A stretch of DNA of 64,000 nucleotides from Siphonodentalium dalli (GCA_032622095.1 CP136067.1:43197549-43261548); one strand, 5' to 3'. Positions 48,401 to 58,442 are shown, counted from the stretch's first letter. Made by a program: numbers and translations. Notes: generated from the sequence alone by a model not told the origin.

Positions 48401-51400
48401 CACAGTACTGCACATTTGGCAATAGAGTTACTTTGTGATGTCACAGAGTCCCGACAAAAAAGTCATATTGGACTCACTTTTTCTGGATTATCATGTGATG
48501 GCTTTTGCCCAATCAGAAACAGTGTTTAACCCTTTACCCAACAGAACGGCCCTGTGCCAATGCATTCTCTTATATATGCGAGTCGACCATAGGTCGCCTC
48601 GCATATATAAGAGAATGCATTGGCTTAACACATTAAAAATTATAAAATTGTTAAAGAATGTAAGAAAAAATGGTAAAAAGTGTTAAATTTTTTTTTTTTT
48701 AGGCCAATGCATTCTCTTATATATGCGAGGCGACCTATGGTCGACTCGCATATATAAGAGAATGCATTGGCACAGGGCATAACTGTAACTATCACAATGT
48801 GGTCAAGGAGCCGGTTCCAATGATATCCATATTTGTATGGTTCTATTGAGACAAACCCAAGATAATTTAGGCTGTTGAAGCTTTATTTGGCCGGTTTGTT
48901 GGGTAAAGGGTTAATAGTTGAGGGATGGATAATAATATGTTACCATGTACAAAATCTTCTCCTAAAAGGAATCTTATCATGATACAAATAGAATTTAATC
49001 GTTATATGCTTTCCAATGTAAATGATAGACTTGTGTATAATTCTTATATATATATATAAATTCTTTTGTCTGGCAACTAATTTCATCAATTGCTTTTCAG
49101 CGAAGTCAGGTCCTGGTGGTGCACCACCACCCGCTGGTCCGGGTGGACCCATGCCACTGATGTCAGCTAACCCTCTACCTCCCACAATGATGGGTAAGTG
49201 TGTAGTTAACCCTTTCATTACAGGAGCTGGTGCAGCATTAAAGATCCTGTGCCAATGCATTCATAGGGAGTCTCGCCTATATAAGAGAACGCATTGGCTT
49301 ATAAGGTCAATTTAAATATTGTTAGGCCAATGTATTCTCTTATATATATGCGAGGCTCCCTATGGGAAACTTGCATATGTAAGAGAATGCATTGGCACAG
49401 GGTTTTCGCAAAATTTCAGGGAGCTCCAGTCATTAATATGACCATATTTCTGTATACAGGAGATATGTGCTAGCCAGTCTTATTCAAAGATAGTGTATCT
49501 CTTCTGGGCCACAATTTTATAAAAACACATTTTCAAGACTTTTTATGTTTACCCATACCATAGTATGGTAAACATAGTGTTGACTTCCGAATTGACCACT
49601 CATCTTCTGTCTGTCTGTCAGTCCATCCGCCTGTCTGTATGTCTATCCATAGACACTTTACGTATGGTGCAATAACTCAAACATTTTCTATCTGATTGGA
49701 ACCAAATTCTGCCAAAAATACAGATCAAGTTCGAAAATGGGTTTGGTCTGATTCATTTTAAAGGAGTAATGGCTCTTTTTCCAAAAAAAAAATTATTTAA
49801 AAAAAAAAAACAATCACAATGTAGTGTAACACACAGACAGGCTGTGTAAATATTTGTCTATAAAGGCATAAAAAACTGGTTTATTTCTGATCCAGCCAAG
49901 TGAAATCTCTTCGATTTGAAACTTAATGCCATTTGTTTTGATGTGGGGTGCTGACAAGATTAAGTTCTCCCTCTTGCTATGTTCCAAACATTTCTGCAGG
50001 CTGCCTATTCTAAAATAGCCCTGTTTACTGTCCTGCTAGAAGCTATGTATAATAATAAAAGGAATCTCTTTTCCTCTATTCATATCAAACATCTTATGCC
50101 CCAGATTCTCCATAAACCTTGCTAGGATGAAATATTCTATCCTTAATCCTTTCATGATGGGAGCCCTGCTGGTGCAACATTAAAGACCCTGTGCCAGTGC
50201 ATTATCTTATATATATATATATGATTCTCACATAGGGAGCCTCACATGTATAAGAGAATGCACTGGCTTACAAGGTCAAGGTAAATATTGTTAGGCCAAT
50301 GTCTTAGATATGCGAGGCACCCTTTGGCAAACTCGCATATATAACAGAATGCATTGGCACAGGGTTTTCTCAAAATTTCAGGAAGCTCCACTGCTCCAGT
50401 GATGTAAGGGTTAAGTTAGATTTTTATGTAGCTGTTCATTATAGTCTTGAAAGTACATTTAAAGGTACACAATCCAATCAGACGATCCTAAATTACTATT
50501 TCTTTGGCTTCGTGTGCAAAATATATTTGATTCGAGTCGAGGAACTCACTATCAAAGCTCAGTGATCAGATATCGATTTTTGAAATTTGTCATTTCCCAA
50601 GATATGTAATTTTTGGTGCCCCGGCAAATATTCCTCAATTGCCGATGAAGATGGATAACTCTAAATTCAATCATTAACCCTTTCATGACGGGAGCTGTGC
50701 TGGTGCAGCTTAAAAGATCCTGCGCCAGTACATTGTTGTTATATATGAGATGCTCCCATAGGACCAATGTATTCTCTTATATATATGCGAGGCTCCCCTT
50801 TGGGAGACTTGCTTACCATACCGTATATAAGAGAATGCAATGGCATAGGGTTTTTATGTTTACCCATACCATAGTATGGTAAACATAGTGTGATTGTCCG
50901 GATTGACCACTCGTTGTTAGTCCGTCCGTCCGTATGTCTGTCTGTAGACACTTTACGCATGGTGCGATAACTAGGCTTGCCACAATTATTCGATTAATCG
51001 ACTAACCTTCGGCAGGTGTGGTAGTCGACGGTTATTTGCATTCGTCGACTAATCGTCAAAACTAGGGGGTGGGTATGGTTGTGTATTTAAGCAGTACTAT
51101 GCGCAAATACCATGCCTGGAAGTAAAAGCTAACAGCTTCCTTTGATAACGCAGCCGACGTTTGGCGGTCATATTCAAAGAGTTCAGTGTGCTTTTGATGT
51201 CGTGTTACAGGCTTGCCATTGTTTATATATTATATTTAACTGTAAACGTATCTTCATATGGATCTGTAATTAGCGATCATCATATCCAAAATGGACGTGC
51301 ATGGGACTGCATCTATATTTCTTTTTTTCAAATTTCGTAATGTAAAACGTTCACCATTATTGATAACAATTGACAAAGTCACAAAGTTTGCGGGACATGA

Positions 51401-54400
51401 ATGTTCAGTGTTACTAGACAGTTAATCAATAACAAATTGGTGCCATCACTTATTAGTGCTACACATTACATTCTCCAACTTGGTAACGTATATACCCCCA
51501 CCCTGCTGCACGATGCGTTGCGCGCACTTTGAATAACAAAACTAAAAGTATAGCAACAGGCAGTGTGCACACACACCAAAACCCGCGAAATAAAAATTAA
51601 GTGCTATAATATGTCAGGTGACGCAATCGGTACATAATGGAATTTTCTGCAAAACTAACTATAGTCCGTTTTCAATAAGTATGCGACAATTTCGCATGCA
51701 TTCATTTGGCACCATGACCGCGATGCATATTCACGGGTAACATTGATTGACTGGACAGATATGTTTTAAATTTCTCGTCCGCGGGAATAGCGATGAGGAG
51801 GGCGTTTACCTGCCATGTAAATTTGAGTTTAGGTGGCCGATGACAGGCGGGAGCCTCAGAATGACAAGCCTGATGACTGACAGTTTATAACTGTGTTCAG
51901 ACTGGATGTATTGTAGTCATTGTAATTTTGATTTGATCATGTCTTTACCTGGGTGCAATATAGGCCACATATATAAACGATTAATCGACTAACTGTTGAC
52001 TATAGCGGTCGATTAGTCGATTATGAAAACTCATAGTCGTGGCAACCCTAGCGATAACTCAAATGTTTTCTATCTGATCAGAACCAAATTTTGTATATGA
52101 ATTTCCCAGCACAAAAGACAGATCGAGTTAAAATATGGGTTTGATCAGACTATTTTTAACTGAGTTATGGCCCTTTTTCAAAAAAATAATAATTTACATC
52201 GAATTCCTTGCTCAATTTAACAAAAAAATTATAATAATAAATAAATAAATAAAAAAATAGATAATAATTTTTTTTTTTAAGTTAACAAAATTTGAAAAAC
52301 TAACACCATTATAACTCTGCAAAGGGTACCCCGAGTCACCACACCAAATTTGTTTAAATCGGTCCAACATCTTGTGTTATGTACTGGTAAATTTCTTTGG
52401 AGCGACATTAAATCCAATTCAACAATTTCATCCCATGCCTTTGGACTACTTAGCTATTGATAAGGCTATAATATGAATTGTACATGACACGTAGTGGAGC
52501 AACCACACATGATTTGCCTTTTTTCGCCGACATAACGCTAAGAATAAATTATGTAACATCATTCTGTGGTCACGACGGAGACGACATGCCAAATTGACAA
52601 GACGTGTCGTGGATTGTAATATCTTGTCTGGATTATCGTCATGACTTCTTCATTTATCGTTTTCATTAAGCCAGGGTTTCCGTTAGTACGGCTCAGCGTC
52701 CGTAGGACGGCCTCATTCCCCTCGCATATTATCTGTTTGGTTCATACATATACCAAATGTCAGTCGCAATGTCGTAAACAAATCCGGTTACAACGGGAGT
52801 TCGGGTGTTAAATAGAATACTGGTGAAAAAGCGGGTCAAATAGCGACGTTAGATACAGCGTAATGCATGTCGCGGTAACATCAAAAAATGTCGGACTGCT
52901 GAATATGCATATTTTTGTGTACGGGATGAAACTACTCATGCTCGAAAATCCCGTGATATCGTAGGATTACATAATTTGATCAACGAACGCCGAATTTCTT
53001 AGTCGGGACATTTTTATGCACGGGATTTTCATGAATGAAACTGCTCCTCTCCGAGATCCCGTGCTATCGTACGGTGGTACATAATAAATGGGTCCCCCTG
53101 CAGAGTCCATGAGGTATAGAACGGAGTTTTAGCCAACGTGTTATAAAATATAATTTGGCGGGAGATGTGAACACGTGCGTCGTTGATTGTGCTTGGGGAC
53201 AACGCAACTATTATTTACCGTCCTTTGACATTATCTCCATATTGGGGAGGGGGTATGTGTTTGTCTTTATCACCCATGTATGTAATATGGTTCAAATGAA
53301 TGGTGTTGTTAACTTGTCACTATGAATTCCCACTATAAAGACTGATTTCGGGACAGGTTCCGTTTTACTGTGAAATAAATCACGTTGGGATTTTGTTGAC
53401 TATGCGCATAATAAGCAATTGCGGTCGTCAGTTTATGGACTAATATATAGAGATTAGTGAACAAGCTACGCGTTCCGAGTGAAAGATGTCCCTACCCACA
53501 GGTATTAGGCACAATTTTGTTTTTAAATTTAATAAAAATCTCTTTTTATTAATTTTTTTTGGTGCCAAATACCAGTGTCGCTACCATTCGTATTTTGCCG
53601 CTATAAATAGCTCCTGCAGTATGACGTCACAGCGCACAAATAGTTTTACGATTGACAGCGTATATCATGTCAGTTTCATTTTCACAGAAGCTGCTTGCAA
53701 TTCTAGGAAATACTTTATTCAATTCTCCTTGCTATCTATTATTGGTCAATGCATAGATGTTTTGTAGTGTTTAGATTCATCGGAATCTTATTGTATAAAT
53801 TTGTAAACAATAACTAGTAGCTTGTTCATTTATATATAATCTTCAATCAGACGGCAGTCTTATGTGCGTAATTAGTTGATTGATTATCTGGATACCATCA
53901 ACAGAATTAATGCACCCATGGAAATGATTGACTTGCGTAATATATACGTAGCTTTGGTTGCTTTGTGAGACTCTTATGTGCAAGGAAATTGCTACTTTTC
54001 AGTGTCAAATAACAAAATTTTCGCCCGACGGGACGAACCATGGTCGTCCCGTCGCGTTATGTGTTTCCCCAATACGGACTCATTAATTTTCCCCTCGCGG
54101 AAACCCTGATTAAGCTGACCAACGAAATTGTTCTAAATGAAATTAATAGACTTAAATCACATGTGAATTCTTTGTAAGTTGTGAAGTAGTTACTTTCATT
54201 TTTATCGCGATGCTTCATTTCCAATTCCGTGTTTTTTGCAATCTACACACGGTTGCTAACCGGAAGTCACGTGACAATTTCTCCAAAATCTATACCCGCG
54301 ATCTTGAAAAATCACTGATGGATATAGAAAAAAATTATATGACGTCATTCACCTGCCTTAGGTATAAGCACCCTTGGTGGTTGCTAATATTTTCTGATGT

Positions 54401-55380
54401 CTCTTATGCCAATGTGCAGATAATCTGATAAAGAAAGCTATGGTATCTAATTTTAAATAAAGATTCAACAATACACATCACATGATATTAACAGTAGACT
54501 TGAACGTCTGTGCTGCCTTGCACAGCTGAAGATATCACCCTACAGATGGTCTGAGGTCATTATAAATGTTATTGGTTTAATAGAGATGCCAGCTTTCAAC
54601 ATAAACAATTCCTGTGATTTGTTGACAGCTCTGCTATATAATTGATATTAATGGGTCAGCATTGAGGTGGCTTATCTTGATCTATATTGTTGGTAGAATT
54701 TGATACATTATCATTGTAAACTTAAATTGGACTCTCCTAACCCAAGTATTCCATGTCCAGGTCACCTTTCACATTTAATCCAAGGCTGTGGTGGTGCTGC
54801 ATTACAGATCCTGTACCAGTGCATTCTCTTATATAAATGCGAGTGACCCATAAATTCCAATAATTTGTGTTATGTACATTTGTCTATAATAGTACATAAC
54901 AGTATACTATAATTCAACACCAAAACGCTCATTTATGATTACGCTCATTTATGATTCCGATCATAGTAATTTACTATCGCCAAGGGATGTGTTAACATCT
55001 GCTGATTGTGATTGGCCTTTCGTTGCTAAATTTCAAGAAGCTCCAGTCATGGAAGGGTTATACGGTAATATTGTAAAGCATCTCATTGGTCCTGCAGTGT
55101 ATACCATATAAATTATTCAATAGTTAGTACTACCCAGTACCCATCCTTGATTGCATTCATGTTGAAGCCAATCTGAATATTCTACTGATATGTACAGAGA
55201 CAAGACTTTTAGTTCAGCAAAATGAGTTATAAATTGATCGTTCTTAAATCTACTTCAGGAATGCGAGCGCCGATGCCGATGGGTGGTCCCCCGATGCACC
55301 CAATGGGCGGAGTCCCTCCAGGAATGGGCATGCGGCCAATGATGGCAGGACCTCCACCTGCGAAGATGCAAAGAAACTGA
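36452..55380 (+). CDS. SNRPC: U1 small nuclear ribonucleoprotein C (U1-C), complete, six exons
   Basis: Coding exons are 36452-36459, 39869-39911, 42853-42961, 44103-44195, 49101-49193 and 55259-55380, together 468 bp and 155 residues plus a stop. All introns are GT-AG and phases are consistent. Residues 1-30 are the U1-C zinc finger, starting [20 protein letters not shown], with zinc ligands C6, C9, H24 and H30. The helix that follows reads [15 protein letters not shown]. The C-terminal half is Gly/Pro/Met-rich ([22 protein letters not shown]). Human U1-C has 159 residues with the same layout. U1-C sits in the U1 snRNP and stabilises pairing between U1 snRNA and the 5' splice site. A Ser/Gly linker ([14 protein letters not shown]) follows the helix. 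Introns total about 18 kb and are filled with mobile elements. Confidence 0.96.
36650..38900. repeat. Nested long inverted repeats in SNRPC intron 1
   Basis: 36690-36865 (AGTGTATGCCGAGGCCGGCT, CCGGACTGGGACATGGAATA) recurs inverted at 38690-38855. Related shorter blocks (TTTAATTGGAGCCGGCCG) occur at 37645-37770, 38340-38490 and 38565-38690 in both orientations. No element boundary was proven. Confidence 0.65.
38978..39126. mobile_element. Near-perfect palindrome, ~110 bp core
   Basis: The ATCTTACACCT to AGGTGTAAGAT arms (39003-39111) enclose GGCCAAATTCACATTTAATA and its inverse. The centre is GAGTGCAATC. Confidence 0.7.
39869..39911 (+). CDS. SNRPC: SNRPC exon 2
   Basis: This 43-bp exon lies between acceptor TTTTCACAG and donor GTGAGT. 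It encodes the [14 protein letters not shown] zinc-knuckle half with C6 and C9. Confidence 0.93.
39951..40045. mobile_element. Half copy of the GTGTCTGTCATTTGCA palindromic MITE
   Basis: TTGAAATAGTGTCTGACATT then GAGGTCCCCAGAGGGTGCAT, begins 33 bp after SNRPC exon 2. The right arm is lost. Confidence 0.7.
40309..41380. mobile_element. hAT-like element, 1072 bp, in SNRPC intron 2
   Basis: TAGAGGTGCCATGATTATTG and CAATTAATCGTGGTACCCCTA-type ends lie between GATAAGTT (40301-40308) and GATAATTT (41381-41388), 7 of 8 matching. The subterminal AATCGATTAATC resembles that of 50972-52050. Confidence 0.75.
42043..42426. mobile_element. Inverted-repeat MITE, TTAGGCCAAAGAAAA ends
   Basis: CTTAGGCCAAAGAAAACAAT and ATTTTCTTTGGCCTTA ends, extended by GGTTTGGGTT and AACCCAAACC. 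A clean target duplication was not seen. Confidence 0.6.
42853..42961 (+). CDS. SNRPC: SNRPC exon 3
   Basis: This 109-bp exon starts after AATTTCAG and ends ACACAA/GTGAGTAA. It encodes [16 protein letters not shown], with ligands H24 and H30, and the long helix. A palindromic mobile element begins 8 bp after the exon end, and an 11-bp copy of the donor lies on its far side. Confidence 0.95.
42970..43197. mobile_element. Palindromic MITE at the SNRPC exon 3 donor
   Basis: The ends TTGAAATAGGGTGTCTGTCA and TGACAGACACACTATTTCAA enclose two hairpins (GAGGTCCCCAGAGGG arms). CAAGTGAGTAA occurs at 42959-42969, where it contains the exon 3 donor, and again at 43198-43208. That fits an 11-bp target duplication. 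Confidence 0.8.
43377..43715. mobile_element. GGTACTCAATC family, left part only
   Basis: TTAAAGGTATTCAATCCGAG onward, with TTAGAGTTATCCATCTTCGT. The right terminus is missing. Confidence 0.6.
44103..44195 (+). CDS. SNRPC: SNRPC exon 4
   Basis: This 93-bp exon encodes TAAFKAGK, a Ser/Gly linker and AMIPPPGSM. The AAF-GK and AMIPPP strings are family hallmarks. Its donor is ATGC/GTAAGT. Confidence 0.94.
44328..45550 (+). repeat. Tandem-repeat element, same family as 1-795
   Basis: It begins TTAGCTCAACTTTACTTTG and has about seven ~160-bp units (GATGTTAATATTGACATGTA, GGGAACGAGTCATTTTGGGG). Small open frames here are by-products of the repeat. It lies in SNRPC intron 4. Confidence 0.75.
45553..46590 (+). 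repeat. Hairpin-headed GTCCGTCC tandem-repeat element
   Basis: TATACCCCC and GGGGGGTATA head hairpin, a GTCCGTCCGTCC run, then ~175-bp units starting TCTGTTCATGTCATAACTTG near 45646, 45823, 45987, 46167 and 46342. The unit length leaves partial open frames with no known protein. Confidence 0.75.
46613..46904. repeat. Tandem duplication of 146 bp
   Basis: 46613-46758 is repeated at 46759-46904 with about one difference (TTAGGCC against TTAAGCC). This is a recent duplication. Confidence 0.85.
47040..47480 (+). mobile_element. Hairpin MITE split by a GTCCGTCC-class insertion
   Basis: AAAACCCTGTGCC and one hairpin (47055-47135) precede a TATACCCCCACTTTC-headed insertion at about 47157-47420. 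The MITE spacer then resumes (GAATGTAAGAAAAAAATAAT). Confidence 0.6.
48530..48910 (-). mobile_element. TTAA-flanked double-hairpin MITE, copy 5
   Basis: TTAA lies at 48526-48529 and 48911-48914, and both hairpins are intact. It lies in SNRPC intron 4, 190 bp before exon 5. Confidence 0.87.
49101..49193 (+). CDS. SNRPC: SNRPC exon 5
   Basis: This 93-bp exon starts after TTGCTTTTCAG and encodes a Gly/Pro-rich stretch ending LPPTMMG. The donor GTAAGTGTGTAG runs directly into a TTAA-flanked hairpin element 16 bp away. Confidence 0.9.
49210..49432 (+). mobile_element. TTAA-type hairpin MITE, CATGACGGGAGC subfamily, at exon 5 donor
   Basis: TTAA at 49206-49209, CCCTTTCATTACAGGAGCTG start, two hairpins with GGCTCCC loops, and GAGCTCCAGTCAT then TTAA. 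It begins 16 bp after SNRPC exon 5. Confidence 0.75.
49541..49860 (+). repeat. GTCCGTCC-class element with ATGTTTACCATAC hairpin head
   Basis: GTTTACCCATACCATAGTAT-type palindromic head, GTCTGTCTGTCAGTCC, then CTATCTGATTGGAACCAAAT and CAGATCAAGTTC. Confidence 0.6.
50147..50410 (+). mobile_element. TTAA-type hairpin MITE, CATGACGGGAGC subfamily
   Basis: TTAA on both sides (50143-50146, 50411-50414). CCTTTCATGATGGGAGCCC start, two decayed hairpins, GTAAGGG end. Confidence 0.78.
50459..50673. mobile_element. GGTACTCAATC family, left part only
   Basis: AAAGGTACACAATCCAATCA to GGATAACTCTAAATTCAATC, cut by the next element. Confidence 0.65.
50678..50850 (+). mobile_element. Truncated hairpin MITE nested in the previous element
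   Basis: TTAA then CCCTTTCATGACGGGAGCTG, one decayed and one complete hairpin, ending GGCATAGGGTTTTT where a GTCCGTCC-class head takes over. Confidence 0.65.
50851..52200 (+). repeat. GTCCGTCC-class element interrupted by a hAT-like insertion
   Basis: ATGTTTACCCATACCATAGT head and GTCCGTCCGTATG, broken at 50971. It resumes at 52051 with GCGATAACTCAAATGTTTTC. Confidence 0.7.
50972..52050. mobile_element. hAT-like element, 1079 bp
   Basis: TAGGCTTGCCAC and GTGGCAACCCTA ends lie between exact 8-bp duplications GCGATAAC (50964-50971, 52051-52058). Subterminal TTCGATTAATCGACTAAC and GTCGATTAGTCGATTAT extend the symmetry. No intact transposase. Confidence 0.9.
52672..54108. mobile_element. CAGGGTTTCC-end element C, 1437 bp
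   Basis: CAGGGTTTCCGTTAGTACGG and CGCGGAAACCCTG ends lie between exact 7-bp repeats ATTAAGC (52665-52671, 54109-54115). The open frame at 53486-53767 matches nothing I know. Confidence 0.8.
54781..55057 (+). mobile_element. Degenerate hairpin MITE, CATGACGGGAGC subfamily
   Basis: GTGCTGCATTACAGATCCTG, half a hairpin, unrelated middle, then GAAGCTCCAGTCATGGAAGG. It lies 200 bp before SNRPC exon 6. Confidence 0.55.
55259..55380 (+). CDS. SNRPC: SNRPC exon 6 with stop codon
   Basis: This exon starts after ATCTACTTCAG. It encodes 40 codons of Met/Gly/Pro-rich tail ([17 protein letters not shown]...) ending AKMQRN and TGA at 55378-55380. Confidence 0.93.
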
Positions 55381-55792
55381 AAGTTGCTATTTATAAGGAC
55401 ATGTTTTCTGCAAGAGAGTTTATACATGCAGTTCCAAATGAATGAATACAGGAGGACGATTTTAGATCTCAAATACTGAAAAGTGTTTCAGCCCTGGTCG
55501 GGAAGAAGTCAGTTAAAACAACCAATTCTTGAAATGATAGGGTTCTTTCCTGTTCTCAGATAGGTCATGTACTATAGCAGTCAACATTAAGATTCAAGGC
55601 TCCATAGGTGTTGTTTAAAAGCATCAATTAACTTTAAAAAAACGTTAATATATCAGTGAAATATCTTGCTATCAGTTAACAACAGTAAATCTTTTGCAGT
55701 TAATTCAACAAGAGAATTAAGTCAGTTGATCAATATAATTTTTGGCCCATTTTGGGATTACTTCCAGATATGTTCTTACTGGTCATTTGGTC

Positions 55793-55798
55793 AATAAA
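55793..55798 (+). terminator. Candidate SNRPC poly(A) signal
   Basis: AATAAA lies 413 bases after the SNRPC stop, in otherwise non-coding sequence. Its position fits a 3' UTR of ordinary length. No transcript evidence is available here. Confidence 0.45.
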
Positions 55799-56047
55799 TT
55801 AGTTAACAAGGTACCTGCCATGTAATATGTTTATAGGGAGGAGGATACAGGCGTGATCTGTAAAAAAAAGCAACAGTGATTGACTCCAAAATGATATGCC
55901 CCAATGATAAGTTGTTGTCTACACTATCTCTGATTTGCTGGGGCAGGTCATCCAATTCCCTGGTGATTTACATGTACCTATTAATAGAGGACTGGTCTAG
56001 CCACGCTGCCACAAGCTCTTAGTCCACACTCTTAAAACTATCAAGCA

Positions 56048-56207
56048 ACAGTAATGGGTAATTTTTCAATGAGTCAGGATTTAGTCAGAAATATGGCTTT
56101 TTGCCATTTATCGGAAAGCTCTCACTGAGTGTCGATAGACTAAATCCTGAAAAATTAACCATAATTCTGCTGTGGTTAAGGAGTTGATTATTTAGGGCAT
56201 TACTGTA
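56048..56207. mobile_element. CAGTAATGC palindromic MITE, deleted left arm
   Basis: ACAGTAATGGGTAATTTTTC to TTTAGGGCATTACTGTA. Confidence 0.7.
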
Positions 56208-56529
56208 GTTGACCAATTCATACCTTTGATACCCTATCAAAGCTGTTATTTTACTGGACTCATTTTATCTTTTCTTATTCTGATGTGAATTACTATAGAA
56301 CAGGAATTGTTTTTATCATCATTATTCACTGAACTTAGGTTCAGAATAATAAGAGGACAAGCATTTTATTTGTCATGCACAGAGTTCAGAATGATGTTTC
56401 ATATTTTGTATATATCATCTATTCATAATTAAAAGTCATAAACATATTACAATCTTCATCTTTTTTGACTGATAATGGTTCTGAGTGGGTTATTTCCAAT
56501 GTATATTATTTTGGATGCATACGTGTACA

Positions 56530-56746
56530 TACAGTAATGCTCTAATTAATCGACCTCTTAACCAAAGCAGAATTATGGGTAACTTTTCAGGATTTAGTCG
56601 GAAATATGGCTTGTTGCCATTCATCGGAAAGCTCTCGGGGAGAGCTTTCCGATGAATGGCAACAAGCCATATTTCCGACTAAATCCTGAAAAGTTACCCA
56701 TAATTCTGCTTTGGTTAAGAGGTCGATTAATTAGAGCATTACTGTA
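56530..56746. mobile_element. CAGTAATGC palindromic MITE, near-perfect
   Basis: 217 bp, centre at CTCTCGGGGAGAG, both arms nearly identical (TACAGTAATGCTCTAATTAA). Probably a young copy. Confidence 0.85.
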
Positions 56747-56930
56747 TTATAAACTTTCTGTTTCTGTGCCAATGTGTGGGTGAGAAATTTTCCAAAAAAT
56801 GTCATTTTTGCTGGACTGCTGAGTTTTCCCAAGTCGTTAGTGGAGTATAACAGTACTCTGTTAAAATCTTGTGGCACGTTGTGACTCTTGAGCCCCCTAT
56901 TGTGACTGCTTTGTATCACTCATGCATTAA

Positions 56931-57322
56931 CCCTTTACCCAACAGAAGGGCCCTGTGCCAATGCATTCTCTTATATATGCGAGTCGACCATAGGTCGCCT
57001 CGCATATATAAGAGAATGCATTGGCTTAACACATAAAAATTATAAAATTGTTAAAGAATGTAAGAAAAAATGGTAAAAAGTGTTAAAAAAAAGATTTTTT
57101 TTAGGCCATTGCATTCTCTTATATATGCGAGGCGACCTATGGTCGACTCGCATATATAAGAGAATGCATTGGCACAGGGCATAACTGTAACTATCACAAT
57201 GTGGTCAAGGAGCCGGTTCCAATGATATCCATATGTGTATGGTTCTATTGAGACAGACCGAATATATTTTAGGCTGTTGAAGCTTTATTTGGCCGGTTTT
57301 GGCCGGTTTGTTGGGTAAAGGG
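56931..57322 (-). mobile_element. TTAA-flanked double-hairpin MITE, copy 6
   Basis: TTAA at 56927-56930 and 57323-57326, both hairpins present. Confidence 0.87.
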
Positions 57323-57337
57323 TTAAAGATGCATTAT

Positions 57338-57789
57338 CAGAATTAATGCTCCCAAATTGCTATTTCTTTGCCTTCGAGGGTAAAAAATATTTGATTTGAG
57401 TCGAGGAACCCACCCGTCAAAGCTCAAGAGTGATCAGATATTGATTTTTGAAGTTTGTTATTTCTCGAGAGGTGCAATTAGTTGTGGCCCAGAAAAACAT
57501 TGTCAAACGTACTGTCACAAAACTGCAGATGAAGATGGATAACTCTAAAATCAAGTGTTAATACAGCCAAATTTCGTGATACTCAAGTGATAATACGGCC
57601 AATAATATTTCGTTGAACAAAATGTTGATCAATAACACGTTTTGGGAAATTTGATACCATAGTTGACAGTGGTTTAATAGCATTATTTTGTTGCAATTAA
57701 TCGATTCTGATAACTAAAGCGTATTTTGAAGAAATGTTGTTGTATCTTGATGATATGGGACCGTGTCTATCGGATTGAGTACCTTTTAA
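57338..57789. mobile_element. GGTACTCAATC family, decayed left end
   Basis: TTGCCTTCGAGGGTAAAAAA and AGTCGAGGAACCCACC, right end ATCGGATTGAGTACCTTTTA. Confidence 0.6.
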
Positions 57790-58015
57790 AATAGTACTCG
57801 GCAGAGTGACCATAGATGTTATCAGCATGATTAATCCTGATGTACACACATATACACTGCAGCTCGGATTGTGGGGGGGGGGGTAATAATATGTATGGAG
57901 CCTATGGTCGTTTGTTGAACTTATCTGATCATTTCATATGGGAGCTACTCATGAGGATTTAGTATAGAATTGGTTAAAGGCATGGATGGCCTTTGCGATC
58001 GGTATTGCTGTTAAC

Positions 58016-58370
58016 CCTTTACCCAACAAAGCGGCCAAAAACGCCCAAATAAAGCTTCAACAGCCTAAAATATCTTCGGTCTGTCTCAATAACACCATAC
58101 ATATATGGATATCATTGGAACCGGTTCATTGACCACTTTGTGATGGTTACAGTTATGCCCTGTGCCAATGCATTCTCTTATATATGCGAGTCGACCATAG
58201 GTCGCCTCGCATATACAAGAGAATGCATTGGCCTAAAAAAACTTTGACAATTTTATCATTTTTAATATGTGTTAAGCCAATGCATTCTCTTATATATGCG
58301 AGGCGACCTATGGTCGACTCGCATATATAAGAGAATGCATTGGCACAGGGCCGTTCTGTTGGGTAAAGGG
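58016..58370 (+). mobile_element. TTAA-flanked double-hairpin MITE, copy 7
   Basis: TTAA at 58012-58015 and 58371-58374. The spacer is shortened to about 45 bp and both hairpins remain. Confidence 0.87.
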
Positions 58371-58442
58371 TTAAAATAGTCGCATCCATCGAAACAGTCA
58401 TAAGAAAATATAATATTAAAATTATAGACATACTTTGTTCTT

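Noticed and set aside
48940-49315. Open frames on both strands extending beyond SNRPC exon 5
   Set aside because: They are exon 5 with its intron flanks read through. The AG and GT sites and phases fix the exon at 49101-49193.
53486-53767. 93-codon open frame inside the CAGGGTTTCC element
   Set aside because: No transposase motif and no family resemblance; length is within chance for AT-rich DNA.
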